From: Candidatus Riflebacteria bacterium HGW-Riflebacteria-2
GTDB taxonomy: Bacteria; Muiribacteriota; Ozemobacteria; Ozemobacterales; Ozemobacteraceae
Length of the DNA: 64,000 nucleotides
Direction: 5' to 3'
Assembly (NCBI GenBank): GCA_002839435.1
Contig: PGYA01000001.1
Span: forward strand, 1-64,000
Position numbers and translations under genes: made by a program. The number at the start of each line of letters is the position of its first letter. Positions within the stretch are counted from its first letter, which is position 1. The notes under the pieces are model-generated. The model made no database searches. It was not told the DNA's origin and was given only the letters and a program-made list of their open reading frames with translations. Of the stretch, positions 1 to 8,186 are shown piece after piece.

Positions 1-125
1 CTGGATGGCAGGCATGCTCGTCACAAGCTTACGCGAATGAGAAACCTGCCTACGCCCTTGTGATGGTCTTTTAACATGTCTGACTTGTATTCAATTCGAC
101 CCCATAATTCAAATGTGACAGAAGA

Positions 126-824
126 CTAGTTCTGGTCGTGCGGGTCGGTGTACCAGTTACGGTTCTGGCCGGGGTTGTTGATAATCGAGTTGAGGATGGT
201 CGGGTTGGCGGTATCCATGAAATCTGCAATAAATTTGTTGCCGTGCTGGCCGCTGTCTTCTTTTTGATCGAACAGCTGCAGTGAAATTCTGAAAAAGCTG
301 CGCGAGAAACCGGCAGAAGTAATGGTTTCGGGGCGGATCTCGAAAAAGTTCACCTGATCGCTGAGCACTCTGAAGGTATCGGGTGCGGGCGGCAGTTTTG
401 GGTGCGTAATCAGCCGACGTTCGAGTTTTTTGAAAGGAGAACCCGGCTGGCTGCTCAGGCGGTATTCAACCCGGTTCATGCGGCGATAGCTTTCGGGGCC
501 AGCGCTGGTCGGTATGACTTTATTCTCGTAGAGGCCACCGTTGAAAGTAAAAAATGACAGCGTAGTGTCGCTGCCGCTGATGGTTTCGGTAAAAATATCA
601 TTGATATCCTGGGTGGTGTCGTTGACGAAAATAAAGCATGAGATGGCGAGGTCCATTTTGATCTGACTGAGTATCTGTTGCCCCGACATGACCACCTGAT
701 TGCGCTGCATACCCTTACTGGCAGTCTGCCGACCATGCGACATGATACGAAAGGTCGGAACAAGAATCAGCATGAGAATAGCGCAGACGACCATCAGTTC
801 TACCATGGTAAATGCTTTTCTCAT
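126..824 (-). CDS. Prepilin-type minor pseudopilin (PulJ/GspJ-like)
   Basis: A 232-residue protein that opens with a type IV prepilin signal: a short basic leader (MRKA), then a processing site at Ala4/Phe5, the conserved Glu at mature position +5 (Glu9) and a hydrophobic helix to about residue 27. The residue before the cleavage site is Ala rather than the usual Gly. By family it would be cut and N-methylated by a prepilin peptidase and join a pseudopilus or pilus tip in the inner membrane. Size and position after another pseudopilin suggest a GspJ/PulJ-type minor subunit, but the C-terminal domain is not diagnostic to me. It is the last gene of a minus-strand operon and overlaps the preceding pseudopilin by 4 bases. 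No ORF follows in the 125 bases to the window edge. Confidence 0.8.
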   Translation of the reverse strand: MRKAFTMVELMVVCAILMLILVPTFRIMSHGRQTASKGMQRNQVVMSGQQILSQIKMDLAISCFIFVNDTTQDINDIFTETISGSDTTLSFFTFNGGLYENKVIPTSAGPESYRRMNRVEYRLSSQPGSPFKKLERRLITHPKLPPAPDTFRVLSDQVNFFEIRPETITSAGFSRSFFRISLQLFDQKEDSGQHGNKFIADFMDTANPTILNSIINNPGQNRNWYTDPHDQN

Positions 825-1300
825 TGCGCCGGTTTCTCCATTACTATTGTAGCGAATTCCAGCTGACTGCGACTCATCCAGGCCCGCACCTTGTTGCCGG
901 TTTTAACCCTGATTCCAACGGTTATCAGAATTCCATCGCCACCGCCGGTAACTTTGCTCATGTTAACCATACGCTCAAAAGAATCGCACTCACGGAAATA
1001 CGAAGTCTTCGAAAAAATCGACTGGTCAAGCACGCCATGCCATTCATCGAGCGGAAACAGGTCGGGTTTTTCCATGTATTTCAGTGCCCAGGCATGCCCC
1101 ATCCCCTGACAGAATTCTATGGTCTCGTTCCCGAGAGTCTGTCCGAGAAACTCGTAATAAGCATCCATGCTCTGCGAGCTTGACGCCTGGTTAATCAAAA
1201 AATATGAGAACAGCGCCACCGACATGATTACCATGCCGATCAGCACTTCGACCAGCGAAAAGCCGCGTCTGTATTTATTCTTTGGCAAAACTGATGTCAT
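821..1300 (-). CDS. Prepilin-type pseudopilin (PilV/GspI-like)
   Basis: A 159-residue protein with a canonical prepilin signal: basic leader ending in Arg-Arg-Gly13, cleavage before Phe14, Glu18 at mature +5 and a hydrophobic helix of about 20 residues. The leader is longer than in the downstream pseudopilin, as in PilV/GspI-type proteins. The globular part is short and contains two cysteines (in FCQG and FRECDSF) that could form a disulfide, as is common in minor pilins; that is inference. The start overlaps the end of the large upstream gene by 26 bases and its stop overlaps the next pseudopilin by 4 bases, so the trio is translationally coupled. It probably works with its neighbours as part of a pseudopilus tip or a type II secretion/type IV pilus machine whose core genes lie elsewhere. 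Confidence 0.82.
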   Translation of the reverse strand: MTSVLPKNKYRRGFSLVEVLIGMVIMSVALFSYFLINQASSSQSMDAYYEFLGQTLGNETIEFCQGMGHAWALKYMEKPDLFPLDEWHGVLDQSIFSKTSYFRECDSFERMVNMSKVTGGGDGILITVGIRVKTGNKVRAWMSRSQLEFATIVMEKPAQ

Positions 1301-3341
1301 CGTATCTTATCCAGGGGGACATGTTGATTGAGAATATTTCGCCGGCATCCGAGTCGGTGCGCAGGCGCGGGTCAAAGGTTACCCGACTGGGAGTAGAGGG
1401 GAAGCGGTTGAGATAAAGCTGATCGACCCCTATTGCTCCCTGCACATCGAAAGCGCGCGACGGCGAAATCGAACCGCTGTTTGAATCGTTGAATGCCAGC
1501 AAACTGGCTTCGATGCGTTCTGAAGTAACTACCCTGATATTGCCGCGCCGCGTGAAAAGTATGCAAAGGTCACGATTCGGGTCTTCGCGCCTGATACCAC
1601 AGTTGATAGTAAACCCGGCCGGCGCGAGCAGCGCGCCGCTGCCACGCACGGTGATGTGGTTTTTTCCGGGTGGCGGGTCGAGGCTGACATGGTCGAGTTC
1701 GACGCTTATGACGCCGCGCAGATTGAGTATGCCGTTCTGTTTGTCGTAAACTCCGTGTCTTTCGAGTTCCGAGGCATGCAAATAGCGGGCTGAAAAGAGT
1801 GCATAGTGACCGAACGGCCGGAATCCTTCTGAGCCGGTCATGTTCAGATCACCCAGTGGCGATGAGTCCCGGCCATAAAAACGCGGCGCATCATCAAAGG
1901 TTGCCGTAACCTCTGCTTTCTGCATGGCCTGTCCACTGTGCAGCAGATAATCTTCGGCAAAATCAGATGTAAGAGGCAAAGGTGGGCTGGTGCGTTGTTC
2001 AACCTGCACCAGACGCTGCGCCAGCGCCAGACCTTTCGGATCAGCTGCGGAACTCTCTCGATAAAAAGTTATGTCAGGTGAAAAACAGACGAATTTCGAA
2101 GAACTTTCAAGATCCTGAACGCCTTCGGGCGGTATGTCGTAAAAATCGCTGCCGTCACCGATCTGAGCACCATCAGCTTCGAGCTCAAAATGCACCAGAT
2201 ACAGAAAACGTTGGGTAACTGCACCACGCAAAAAGCTGTCAAGATATGCCTTGTCGCCGCCACCTTCTAATTTTATTCCTGCCGGCATCGGAATGAGCTT
2301 GCGATTGCCCGGCACGACCGAGAGAACCTGGCGAGCCGTGTCCTCATTGGCATTGGCGGGAGCACCTGTTACGGCGACCGGATGCACACTGAAGTTAAAA
2401 AAACCCTTGAGGCCACGATATTGTACTGCTCCGTTCTTGTCGACCTCAGGAATCAGCTTGAGCACTTCATCCTGACTGATTTCGAATTTCTGGGTCGACA
2501 GACTGGGAAGCATGCTGACGCTCTGGGCATCGGCATCAGAAACATTCAGATAAACCCGGCTGTCTTCATTATTACGGTCGGCCCGACCAAAATAGACCAT
2601 TCCACGCTGTCCGGCCGGAATCGCAGCTTGATCCTGCACTATCAGCTTCTGACTGTCGTTAAAGCTCTGACCGCGATAGCCTTCCTTGAATTCGCGCAGA
2701 CCATTGCGCACAAGCAGCGCGAAGTCAAGCGGGAAAGTCATGGCATACGAACTTTCGCGTTTTGTGTAATTAGAAACAAGGCAGACCGTCTTGATGTCAA
2801 ACTGGCGCCGCCGAGCACAGCGGGCCAGAATCTTTGAACCAACCTGGAGAGACGCTTCGAGAATTATCTCAAGAGTCGCGAGTCCCTCGCCACCGTAGTA
2901 TTTCTGCCCGGTCGGACTAATAGTGCGCTTGTCGAAAATACGGCCGGTCAGAGTGTAATCAAGTGTTGCTCCCCCGAGAAGTGCCGTTTTATTAGCCTCG
3001 AACAGTGGTGCCGTGAGTGGAAAAGCATCATTATTAAGCGATGCCGAACGCATCTGGGTAATTATACGTTTTGTCAGGTCGTGATTCGGATCACGGGTAT
3101 TGATCTGAATCGTGTTAAAAGCTGAATCAAGAATTATCTCAGTGTAATTACGCAATTTTTCGCGATTGACATGGTAAAATGATGAATGCGCCAGCTGCTG
3201 GCTGAATGTGTGATAAAAAAGAATGAACACACCCATTACGCTGACAACAGCCAGAACAATATAAAAAACAATGCCGCGCCGCGAATTCATGTGGGCGCGG
3301 GAGTCATTCAATCTTAAATTTCTTTTATCAGAATGTGTCAA
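1275..3341 (-). CDS. Large membrane-anchored PilX/GspK-like protein
   Basis: A 688-residue protein with one N-terminal membrane helix (about residues 23-45) preceded by Arg-Arg-Gly, followed by a long extracytoplasmic region without cysteine-rich or enzymatic motifs that I recognise. The arrangement of short basic tail, single helix and extended exported domain, placed directly before two pseudopilins, resembles PilX or GspK, but it is about twice their usual length and lacks a clean prepilin Glu+5 signature. The drawn start is TTG at 3341, which overlaps the anti-sigma stop (TTGA) and has an AGGAAG sequence upstream; the ATG at 3290 (residue 18) is a good alternative that begins just before the helix. 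Likely an inner-membrane component or minor pilin-like tip protein. Function is inferred mainly from neighbours. Confidence 0.6.
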   Translation of the reverse strand: MTHSDKRNLRLNDSRAHMNSRRGIVFYIVLAVVSVMGVFILFYHTFSQQLAHSSFYHVNREKLRNYTEIILDSAFNTIQINTRDPNHDLTKRIITQMRSASLNNDAFPLTAPLFEANKTALLGGATLDYTLTGRIFDKRTISPTGQKYYGGEGLATLEIILEASLQVGSKILARCARRRQFDIKTVCLVSNYTKRESSYAMTFPLDFALLVRNGLREFKEGYRGQSFNDSQKLIVQDQAAIPAGQRGMVYFGRADRNNEDSRVYLNVSDADAQSVSMLPSLSTQKFEISQDEVLKLIPEVDKNGAVQYRGLKGFFNFSVHPVAVTGAPANANEDTARQVLSVVPGNRKLIPMPAGIKLEGGGDKAYLDSFLRGAVTQRFLYLVHFELEADGAQIGDGSDFYDIPPEGVQDLESSSKFVCFSPDITFYRESSAADPKGLALAQRLVQVEQRTSPPLPLTSDFAEDYLLHSGQAMQKAEVTATFDDAPRFYGRDSSPLGDLNMTGSEGFRPFGHYALFSARYLHASELERHGVYDKQNGILNLRGVISVELDHVSLDPPPGKNHITVRGSGALLAPAGFTINCGIRREDPNRDLCILFTRRGNIRVVTSERIEASLLAFNDSNSGSISPSRAFDVQGAIGVDQLYLNRFPSTPSRVTFDPRLRTDSDAGEIFSINMSPWIRYDDISFAKE

Positions 3342-3934
3342 CGCTGTTCTATGTCTTCCTGGTCTGGCGAAACTGATATGGTTCGTGCTTCTCCGGTGCT
3401 GACATCAACTTGAGCAGAGTCATCGGTCAAAGAACCGCTGGCAAGGACATTTTCTCCAGTGGCTTCATCAGCCACGGCATTAACTGCCTCAACATTATCT
3501 GTCAGATCGGCGGTTTCGTCAACGGCAGAAACCGCAGCGGCATCGGTTTTCGGTTCAATTACTGTCGTAATGCCGTTTGCCGGAGTTTCTGGCATTACTT
3601 CGGGAGCTCTATTGTTCAGAAGAAGAACACCTATGATTGATAGCACACAGACTACCAGAACCGCCTGCCGCAAAAGCAGGCTGCCGCCACCAGCCGCGCT
3701 GCCTGAAACAGCAGATGATGAAGCGGCCGCACCGGTCTGCACAGCCTTGAGAATGCCAGCAATAGAGGCGGCTTCTTTGCCGGTCAGTGGTTTACGGGCG
3801 TCTTTAAGCTGCCTGACTGACTCGAAGGCCTCACGACAGACACTGCATGAAGCGAGATGCTGCTTCAGCTCATCAGAAACCGAACCGGAACCAGAAGTAA
3901 TCTCTTCGACGAACTTTTCACAGATTCTGGTCAT
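3338..3934 (-). CDS. Membrane anti-sigma factor with zinc-finger domain
   Basis: A 198-residue protein. The N-terminal part has the zf-HC2/ZAS pattern Cys5, His26-x3-Cys30-x2-Cys33, typical of anti-sigma factors that bind their ECF sigma partner. A single membrane helix lies at about 86-108, followed by an acidic Ala/Val/Glu-rich exported tail of about 90 residues with no clear fold. It overlaps the upstream sigma factor gene by 17 bases, the classic arrangement of a co-translated sigma/anti-sigma pair. The expected role is to hold the sigma factor at the membrane until an envelope or redox signal releases it. The next gene starts inside its stop codon, linking this regulator physically with pilus-like genes. 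The regulon cannot be read from the sequence. Confidence 0.85.
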   Translation of the reverse strand: MTRICEKFVEEITSGSGSVSDELKQHLASCSVCREAFESVRQLKDARKPLTGKEAASIAGILKAVQTGAAASSSAVSGSAAGGGSLLLRQAVLVVCVLSIIGVLLLNNRAPEVMPETPANGITTVIEPKTDAAAVSAVDETADLTDNVEAVNAVADEATGENVLASGSLTDDSAQVDVSTGEARTISVSPDQEDIEQR

Positions 3935-4421
3935 AGTTTTCCCTCTTCCAGTCTGTCTTGATCTTGTCGAGTATTCGCATCATCCGCATTTTTACAGCTC
4001 CAACGGATAATCCTGTCAACTCGGCAACCTCATTGAATGGTAATTCCTGAAAAAACCTGAGTTCAATCAGGATCTGCTCCTCGGCCGAAAGCTTTTCGAG
4101 CATCGCCTTGACCTGAGTGCGTTGATTTGAACTGTCTTCAAAGGAGTCACAGAAGTCTTTGCTGAAGTTCATTTCCATGAACCGCCGCTGCGTCTTCTGC
4201 CGACGTGTCCAGTCGATAAAGGCATTCTTCGCAATCGAGAACAGCCAGGACTTGAAGGGCCTGCCGCTTTCATAACGGTCGAAAGCATTATAAGCCTTCA
4301 GATAGACCTCCTGGGCAAGGTCATCGACTTCAGACTCGGGCAGTCCGAGATACCTCAGAAAGAAGCCAAGCGCCCGGTAGGTCTCTTCAAGCAACTGCGA
4401 AAATTCTTTGTCCCTGTTCAC
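3918..4421 (-). CDS. ECF-type sigma-70 family RNA polymerase sigma factor
   Basis: A 167-residue two-domain sigma factor. Region 2 is clear: Asp-Asp-Leu-Ala-Gln-Glu-Val at about 33-39, then the Phe-Lys-Ser-Trp-Leu-Phe core-binding segment and the basic DNA-melting stretch Asn-Ala-Phe-Ile-Asp-Trp-Thr-Arg-Arg. Region 4 (about 115-160) has the usual helix-turn-helix with Glu-Leu-Pro-Phe-Asn-Glu-Val-Ala-Glu-Leu-Thr-Gly and Gly-Ala-Val-Lys-Met-Arg. It lacks region 3, as ECF factors do. Start is GTG at 4421, with AAGGAA about 8 bases upstream. It overlaps its anti-sigma factor and heads the sigma/anti-sigma/pseudopilin run; a HEAT-repeat membrane gene lies 66 bases upstream on the same strand. It probably controls its own operon, but I cannot prove which promoter it uses. 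Confidence 0.93.
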   Translation of the reverse strand: MNRDKEFSQLLEETYRALGFFLRYLGLPESEVDDLAQEVYLKAYNAFDRYESGRPFKSWLFSIAKNAFIDWTRRQKTQRRFMEMNFSKDFCDSFEDSSNQRTQVKAMLEKLSAEEQILIELRFFQELPFNEVAELTGLSVGAVKMRMMRILDKIKTDWKRENYDQNL

Positions 4422-4448
4422 GCAATTGTTTCCTTCTGCCAGTTATAC

Positions 4449-4461
4449 GTTTCTGAGAAAC
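4449..4461. promoter_or_regulatory. Perfect 13-base palindrome upstream of the ECF sigma gene
   Basis: GTTTCTGAGAAAC is a perfect inverted repeat around a central base. On the minus strand it sits two bases upstream of a TATAAC hexamer (4442-4447) that could be the -10 box of the sigma operon, so a protein bound here would cover the promoter spacer. It could be an operator or simply a weak hairpin; no second copy was seen in the window. Confidence 0.35.
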
Positions 4462-4487
4462 ATAAAATAACAACTTTTTTTAAAATT

Positions 4488-6830
4488 TTAGCGGGCATTG
4501 CTGATTTCCAGAGTTTTTACGATCAACACGCCGTCAGGATCACGTCTGAACGGCAAAGCTTTGACCTGCAAACGATCGCCCGGTCTTACCCGGAAAGCCT
4601 TGCCAGGCCTTGGCAATAACAAATACCGCTCGCGTTTCTCGTCGGTCGCCAGAACGGCGCCGTCATCGAGACCGACTTTCTGCACTATCAGGAGATAATC
4701 ACCGACTTCGGAAACCACCGGCTGATATCCCTGCGTCACTACAACCCGTTCTTCTTCGCCGCTGCCTGCGAGAAAGAACATAACACCCAGAACCAGCATG
4801 GAAAATAGAAAAACCATCTTTAAAACCGGGTAGAGTGGAGAAAGCTCTGACAGGGTCTCCTGAACACTTTGCCAGCTTATCTTGCGAGTGAGGCTTTCGA
4901 TTCTCCTTTCCTCGTTGCGCTTTTCTTCGTTAGCGACTCGCTCACTCTCATCTTTCTGACGTTGTTCGACAAAATCCTGAACTTCATTTTCGGCAGCCAC
5001 ACCGAGTTCCGATAATGTATCGATAAGCTGTGAAGCAGCATCACCAAAAACAACCCGGTGCTCCGGCCGGTTCTGCTCAAGCAGCCTGAGATCGTAAACA
5101 CTTTCGACCATCGGATTGTGCAGATAGAAAGCGACGCCGGCGCGCAACAGGACCTCGTCCTTTTCGCGCTCGAGGTATGAAGTAAGCATTTCTCTGACCC
5201 CTGAAAACTCGAAATGGATCAGCGAACCCATGGCTTTTTCTCTGACCTTGCGATCTTTGTCAGCCAGCATCGCCTGGAAAAGGTCGCGCGCGTCATCGGG
5301 ATGCTGCCGGCACAAGCTGCGCAAAAGCGCAGTTCTTACAATCAGCGACGGTGATTTAACGAATATACGCACCTGCAGCATAAAACTGTCGTTATCGTGA
5401 ACAGACAGGTATTCAAGTGCGGCAGCCTGTAGATTTTCATCATCTCGCCGCAAAAAGCTGAGTGCACGCTGTTTCCAGCGGTTATCGCCGGCACTTGTCG
5501 CCGCCCTTAGTGCGGCAGCAAAGAGCGCACCGTCGGCTTTCCTGTCATTCATGGCCGTTTCTATTTTTTCAAGCGCGCCGGCATCTTTGGCTGATCTGAT
5601 TCTTATCAGCTGCCTGAGAAGCTGATTATCATTTTGCTCTTTTACTGTTCCGCTCTCTGTTGTTTCTGTTTCAAAACCAACTATTGCCGGTTCATTCTTG
5701 GCAAGAGCCTGAACCAGCAGTTCATTGTCTGGATTTTTTTCAAGAACAGCCTTAGCCACAGATAAGACCTCAGATGCTCGACACTTCTCACGCAACAGCT
5801 GTATCAGTTCTTTGCGTGTAGGCTCCTGCGAGCTTTCGTAAATCGAAAGACAGTTTTCGACAAAAAGCTTGGCAACGGCGACCTGCCGGTATTTTTTCAG
5901 GGTAACAATATACATCTGGTAATCCGGGCAGAGTTCAGCCATGCGAATCATACTGCAACAGTTTTTTTGCAGCTCAAACAGAAATGCCGCCTTTGCCTGG
6001 GCGCTGGTCTTTACTGCTATGTCGCAGATTCTGAAGGGAACCTCGCGATCAGGATTTGCCAGAACAATACTCGCCGCAATCTTGAGCAGGCGCTCGTCCT
6101 GTTCGTGCGCCAGCAATTCCAACAAACTGGCACGATGTTGCGCGAAATTCATTACCGAAATAGCCCGCAGGGCAGCAAGACGGCTAAAGTAATCGCCACG
6201 GCGCAGCGAATCTGCCAGAAAGGTTGCCGCACTGCGCGGATGTTTTCTGGCCAGCCCCCTGATGGCTATAGCCCTTATCAAAGGATCCGGCGAGGTCACC
6301 AGTCTTTCAAAATGTTTGATCAGCAGATCTGACGACCTGGAAATGACTGCCTCAAGACATGCCAGTTGCAAAGTTGAAGCCGCTGAGAACAGGTTTTCCT
6401 CAAGATATGATTGATAATTGTCAGGCCAGAAAGAACCGCACTTCTTGACGATTTCGGCCCTGACAACATCATGCGCCGCCATGGCAAGCAGCTTTTTGAT
6501 GGCCTCCAACGAGGCATCACGTTTAAACTGGCCGGCAGAAGTCTTTTTAATGACCAGAATCTGGTCGCCAACTGAAAGTCTGGCAAAATCAGCAAGTGTA
6601 ACCCGGTTGGCAGCCTGCCCCTCTTTTTTCTGCAGACGTTCCTGAACAGAAGAGATGGCATGTTCCAGAAGCATCGCGCATTCTGGGTCGGTTTCCATCA
6701 TCTGACTCTGCCGCAATACTTCGACAAGGCGAAGCGAGGCGCCGCTTTTGATCGCCTTTTCGATAGCAAATATACGAAAAGTCTTGATCGGCGCCTGCAA
6801 TTCGAATATCAGGTTTTCCAGATCTTCCAA
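4488..6830 (-). CDS. HEAT-repeat protein with C-terminal membrane anchor
   Basis: A 780-residue protein. Residues from about 5 to 620 are a long series of helical pairs with HEAT-repeat character (for example around Pro-Leu-Ile-Arg-Ala-Ile-Ala-Ile-Arg-Gly-Leu and Asp-Arg-Lys-Val-Arg-Glu-Lys-Ala-Met-Gly), expected to form a protein-binding solenoid. A charged, coiled-coil-like segment follows (about 610-645), then one membrane helix at about 667-689 and a 91-residue C-terminal beta-rich domain placed outside the cytoplasm. Such tail-anchored scaffolds may sense or organise envelope complexes; no catalytic motif is visible. It lies 66 bases upstream of the ECF sigma gene on the same strand, so a joint role is possible but unproven. 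Confidence 0.72.
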   Translation of the reverse strand: MEDLENLIFELQAPIKTFRIFAIEKAIKSGASLRLVEVLRQSQMMETDPECAMLLEHAISSVQERLQKKEGQAANRVTLADFARLSVGDQILVIKKTSAGQFKRDASLEAIKKLLAMAAHDVVRAEIVKKCGSFWPDNYQSYLEENLFSAASTLQLACLEAVISRSSDLLIKHFERLVTSPDPLIRAIAIRGLARKHPRSAATFLADSLRRGDYFSRLAALRAISVMNFAQHRASLLELLAHEQDERLLKIAASIVLANPDREVPFRICDIAVKTSAQAKAAFLFELQKNCCSMIRMAELCPDYQMYIVTLKKYRQVAVAKLFVENCLSIYESSQEPTRKELIQLLREKCRASEVLSVAKAVLEKNPDNELLVQALAKNEPAIVGFETETTESGTVKEQNDNQLLRQLIRIRSAKDAGALEKIETAMNDRKADGALFAAALRAATSAGDNRWKQRALSFLRRDDENLQAAALEYLSVHDNDSFMLQVRIFVKSPSLIVRTALLRSLCRQHPDDARDLFQAMLADKDRKVREKAMGSLIHFEFSGVREMLTSYLEREKDEVLLRAGVAFYLHNPMVESVYDLRLLEQNRPEHRVVFGDAASQLIDTLSELGVAAENEVQDFVEQRQKDESERVANEEKRNEERRIESLTRKISWQSVQETLSELSPLYPVLKMVFLFSMLVLGVMFFLAGSGEEERVVVTQGYQPVVSEVGDYLLIVQKVGLDDGAVLATDEKRERYLLLPRPGKAFRVRPGDRLQVKALPFRRDPDGVLIVKTLEISNAR

Positions 6831-6860
6831 TTTGCACCTGTAAAGTTATGATGTAAGCTT

Positions 6861-6889
6861 ATTCTGCCCTAATAAAACAAAACTGGCAA
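6861..6889 (-). promoter_or_regulatory. Candidate promoter of the HEAT-repeat gene
   Basis: On the minus strand TTGCCA and CAGAAT are separated by 17 bases. Transcription would begin about 25 bases before the ATG at 6830. It is divergent from the endonuclease promoter, so the 235-base gap is a shared control region. Confidence 0.45.
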
Positions 6890-6928
6890 CGGATTTGTAA
6901 GTTTTGTAAGTTTTTTTTACCCGTACCC

Positions 6929-6957
6929 TTGCGGGTTTGGCTTTAATTTGGCATAAT
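6929..6957 (+). promoter_or_regulatory. Candidate promoter of the endonuclease I gene
   Basis: TTGCGG, a 17-base spacer and CATAAT (five of six matches to TATAAT). It would give a leader of roughly 100 bases. Just upstream lie a short direct repeat (TTTTGTAAG twice, about 6893-6910) and a weak ACCCG/CGGGT hairpin. Confidence 0.45.
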
Positions 6958-7065
6958 GTAAAAACAAGCGTGATTGATTCCCGCTTTTATTATCGTTTTT
7001 GTTCTTTAGTGGTTTGCTTTATGACCCTGATAAGTATGTGAGTATAACAGTAAGGGGGGTAGCCA

Positions 7066-7974
7066 ATGAGGCTCCGCAGCAACAGAAGAATGATGGCCTT
7101 GGCCATTGTAATGGTTCTTTTTGTGTTTTCCTTTATGCCAGATGTGACGGCAAAACAGCGACAGTCAAAATCGCCCGAGGACATCTACCAGGAAATGATC
7201 CTGGAGCTCGAAGAGCTCGAGCAGAGATCACCCCAGAATCAGGTAGCCGTTTTCAAGCTTAGAGACAATCTTAACAAGCTCTATTCTCATATCTCCGGCG
7301 ACCTTACCGATCCCTTTAACAGTAAGGGCAAGCTGTCAGTACCTGATCACGCCCGGGGCAACGATCTTTATGATCCCTGCAACGGCCTGAAAGACGATCA
7401 GCTTAAAAGAATGCTGCTGCAGATAGTTCAGGATCACGTCTCTGTAGGCTACCAGCGTGCTCAAGACCTGATTTTTTCAGATGTCGACAATGAAGATGGT
7501 TATGTAGAATGCGTATACACCGGTCGCAAGCTCAAAACCAGCAGCGAACCCAATGCCAGCGACATGAACCTGGAACATACCTGGCCCCAGTCTCTCGGTG
7601 CAACGGGTATTGCCAAATGCGACCTGCATCACCTGTTTCCGACAGATTCAAGAGCCAACGGCATTCGCGGCAATAACCCATTCGGTGATGTCGATCATGC
7701 ATCATGGGAACAGGGCGGCAGCAAAACCGACAAACAGGTTTTCGAAGTGCGCCCCGAACAACGCGGCAACACTGCCAGAGGCATGTTCTATTTCGCGATT
7801 CGCTACAACAAGCGCATCGACCCCAAACAGGAAGAAGTCCTCAAGCGCTGGCACAAAGAAGATCCGGTTGACGCCGACGAAAAGAAACGCAATGACCGCA
7901 TCCAGAATTTTCAGAACAACCGCAACCCGTTCGTCGATAAACCAGAATTTGTAAATCTGATATCTGATTTTTAA
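7066..7974 (+). CDS. Secreted endonuclease I family nuclease (EndA/NucM-like)
   Basis: A 302-residue protein with an N-terminal signal peptide (basic start, hydrophobic stretch about 9-26, cleavage after an Ala near 30). The catalytic region matches the endonuclease I family: Glu170-His171-Thr-Trp-Pro-Gln-Ser, then Cys-Asp-Leu-His-His-Leu-Phe-Pro and the Arg-Ala-Asn-Gly-Ile-Arg-Gly-Asn-Asn-Pro-Phe-Gly segment, which in relatives hold the metal and active-site His/Asn. Members cut DNA, sometimes RNA, non-specifically in the periplasm or outside the cell; likely roles are nutrient scavenging or degradation of extracellular DNA. The start at 7066 is supported by a very strong AAGGGGGG box (7052-7059) six bases upstream. 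Monocistronic: its own promoter and a strong terminator flank it. Confidence 0.9.
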   Translation: MRLRSNRRMMALAIVMVLFVFSFMPDVTAKQRQSKSPEDIYQEMILELEELEQRSPQNQVAVFKLRDNLNKLYSHISGDLTDPFNSKGKLSVPDHARGNDLYDPCNGLKDDQLKRMLLQIVQDHVSVGYQRAQDLIFSDVDNEDGYVECVYTGRKLKTSSEPNASDMNLEHTWPQSLGATGIAKCDLHHLFPTDSRANGIRGNNPFGDVDHASWEQGGSKTDKQVFEVRPEQRGNTARGMFYFAIRYNKRIDPKQEEVLKRWHKEDPVDADEKKRNDRIQNFQNNRNPFVDKPEFVNLISDF

Positions 7975-7995
7975 TTAGCACCTGATCTAAAACCG

Positions 7996-8032
7996 CGTAG
8001 GGGTTCAACAAGTTGAACCCCTACGTTTTTTT
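7996..8032 (+). terminator. Rho-independent terminator after endonuclease gene
   Basis: Perfect 14-bp stem (CGTAGGGGTTCAAC and its complement, 7996-8009 and 8012-8025) with a two-base loop, followed by seven T. It lies 22 bases after the stop codon. Confidence 0.93.
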
Positions 8033-8064
8033 ATGCCTTATTTCGGTCATTCGCCCTCTTTTTT

Positions 8065-8152
8065 GTCATTCTGTGCGTAGCGCGAAGCGCAGCCGCAGAA
8101 TCCATGTGTCTTGTAGCCGTTCTGTAAATCCTGCGACTACGCGCAGGATGAC
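8065..8152. repeat. Small palindromic intergenic repeat with terminal inverted repeats
   Basis: An 88-base non-coding element. Its ends are GTCATTCTG (8065-8073) and CAGGATGAC (8144-8152), inverted copies with one mismatch. Inside are two hairpins: ATTCTG/CAGAAT around a GCGTAGCGC/GCGAAGCGC core (8068-8101), and ATCCTGCG/CGCAGGAT (8128-8149). This is the look of MITE-like or extragenic palindromic families that occur in many copies per genome. Only one copy is seen here, so membership in a dispersed family is inferred. Confidence 0.6.
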
Positions 8153-8186
8153 GTGAGAAATCTCGATCTTCGGCCGGGCATTGCTG

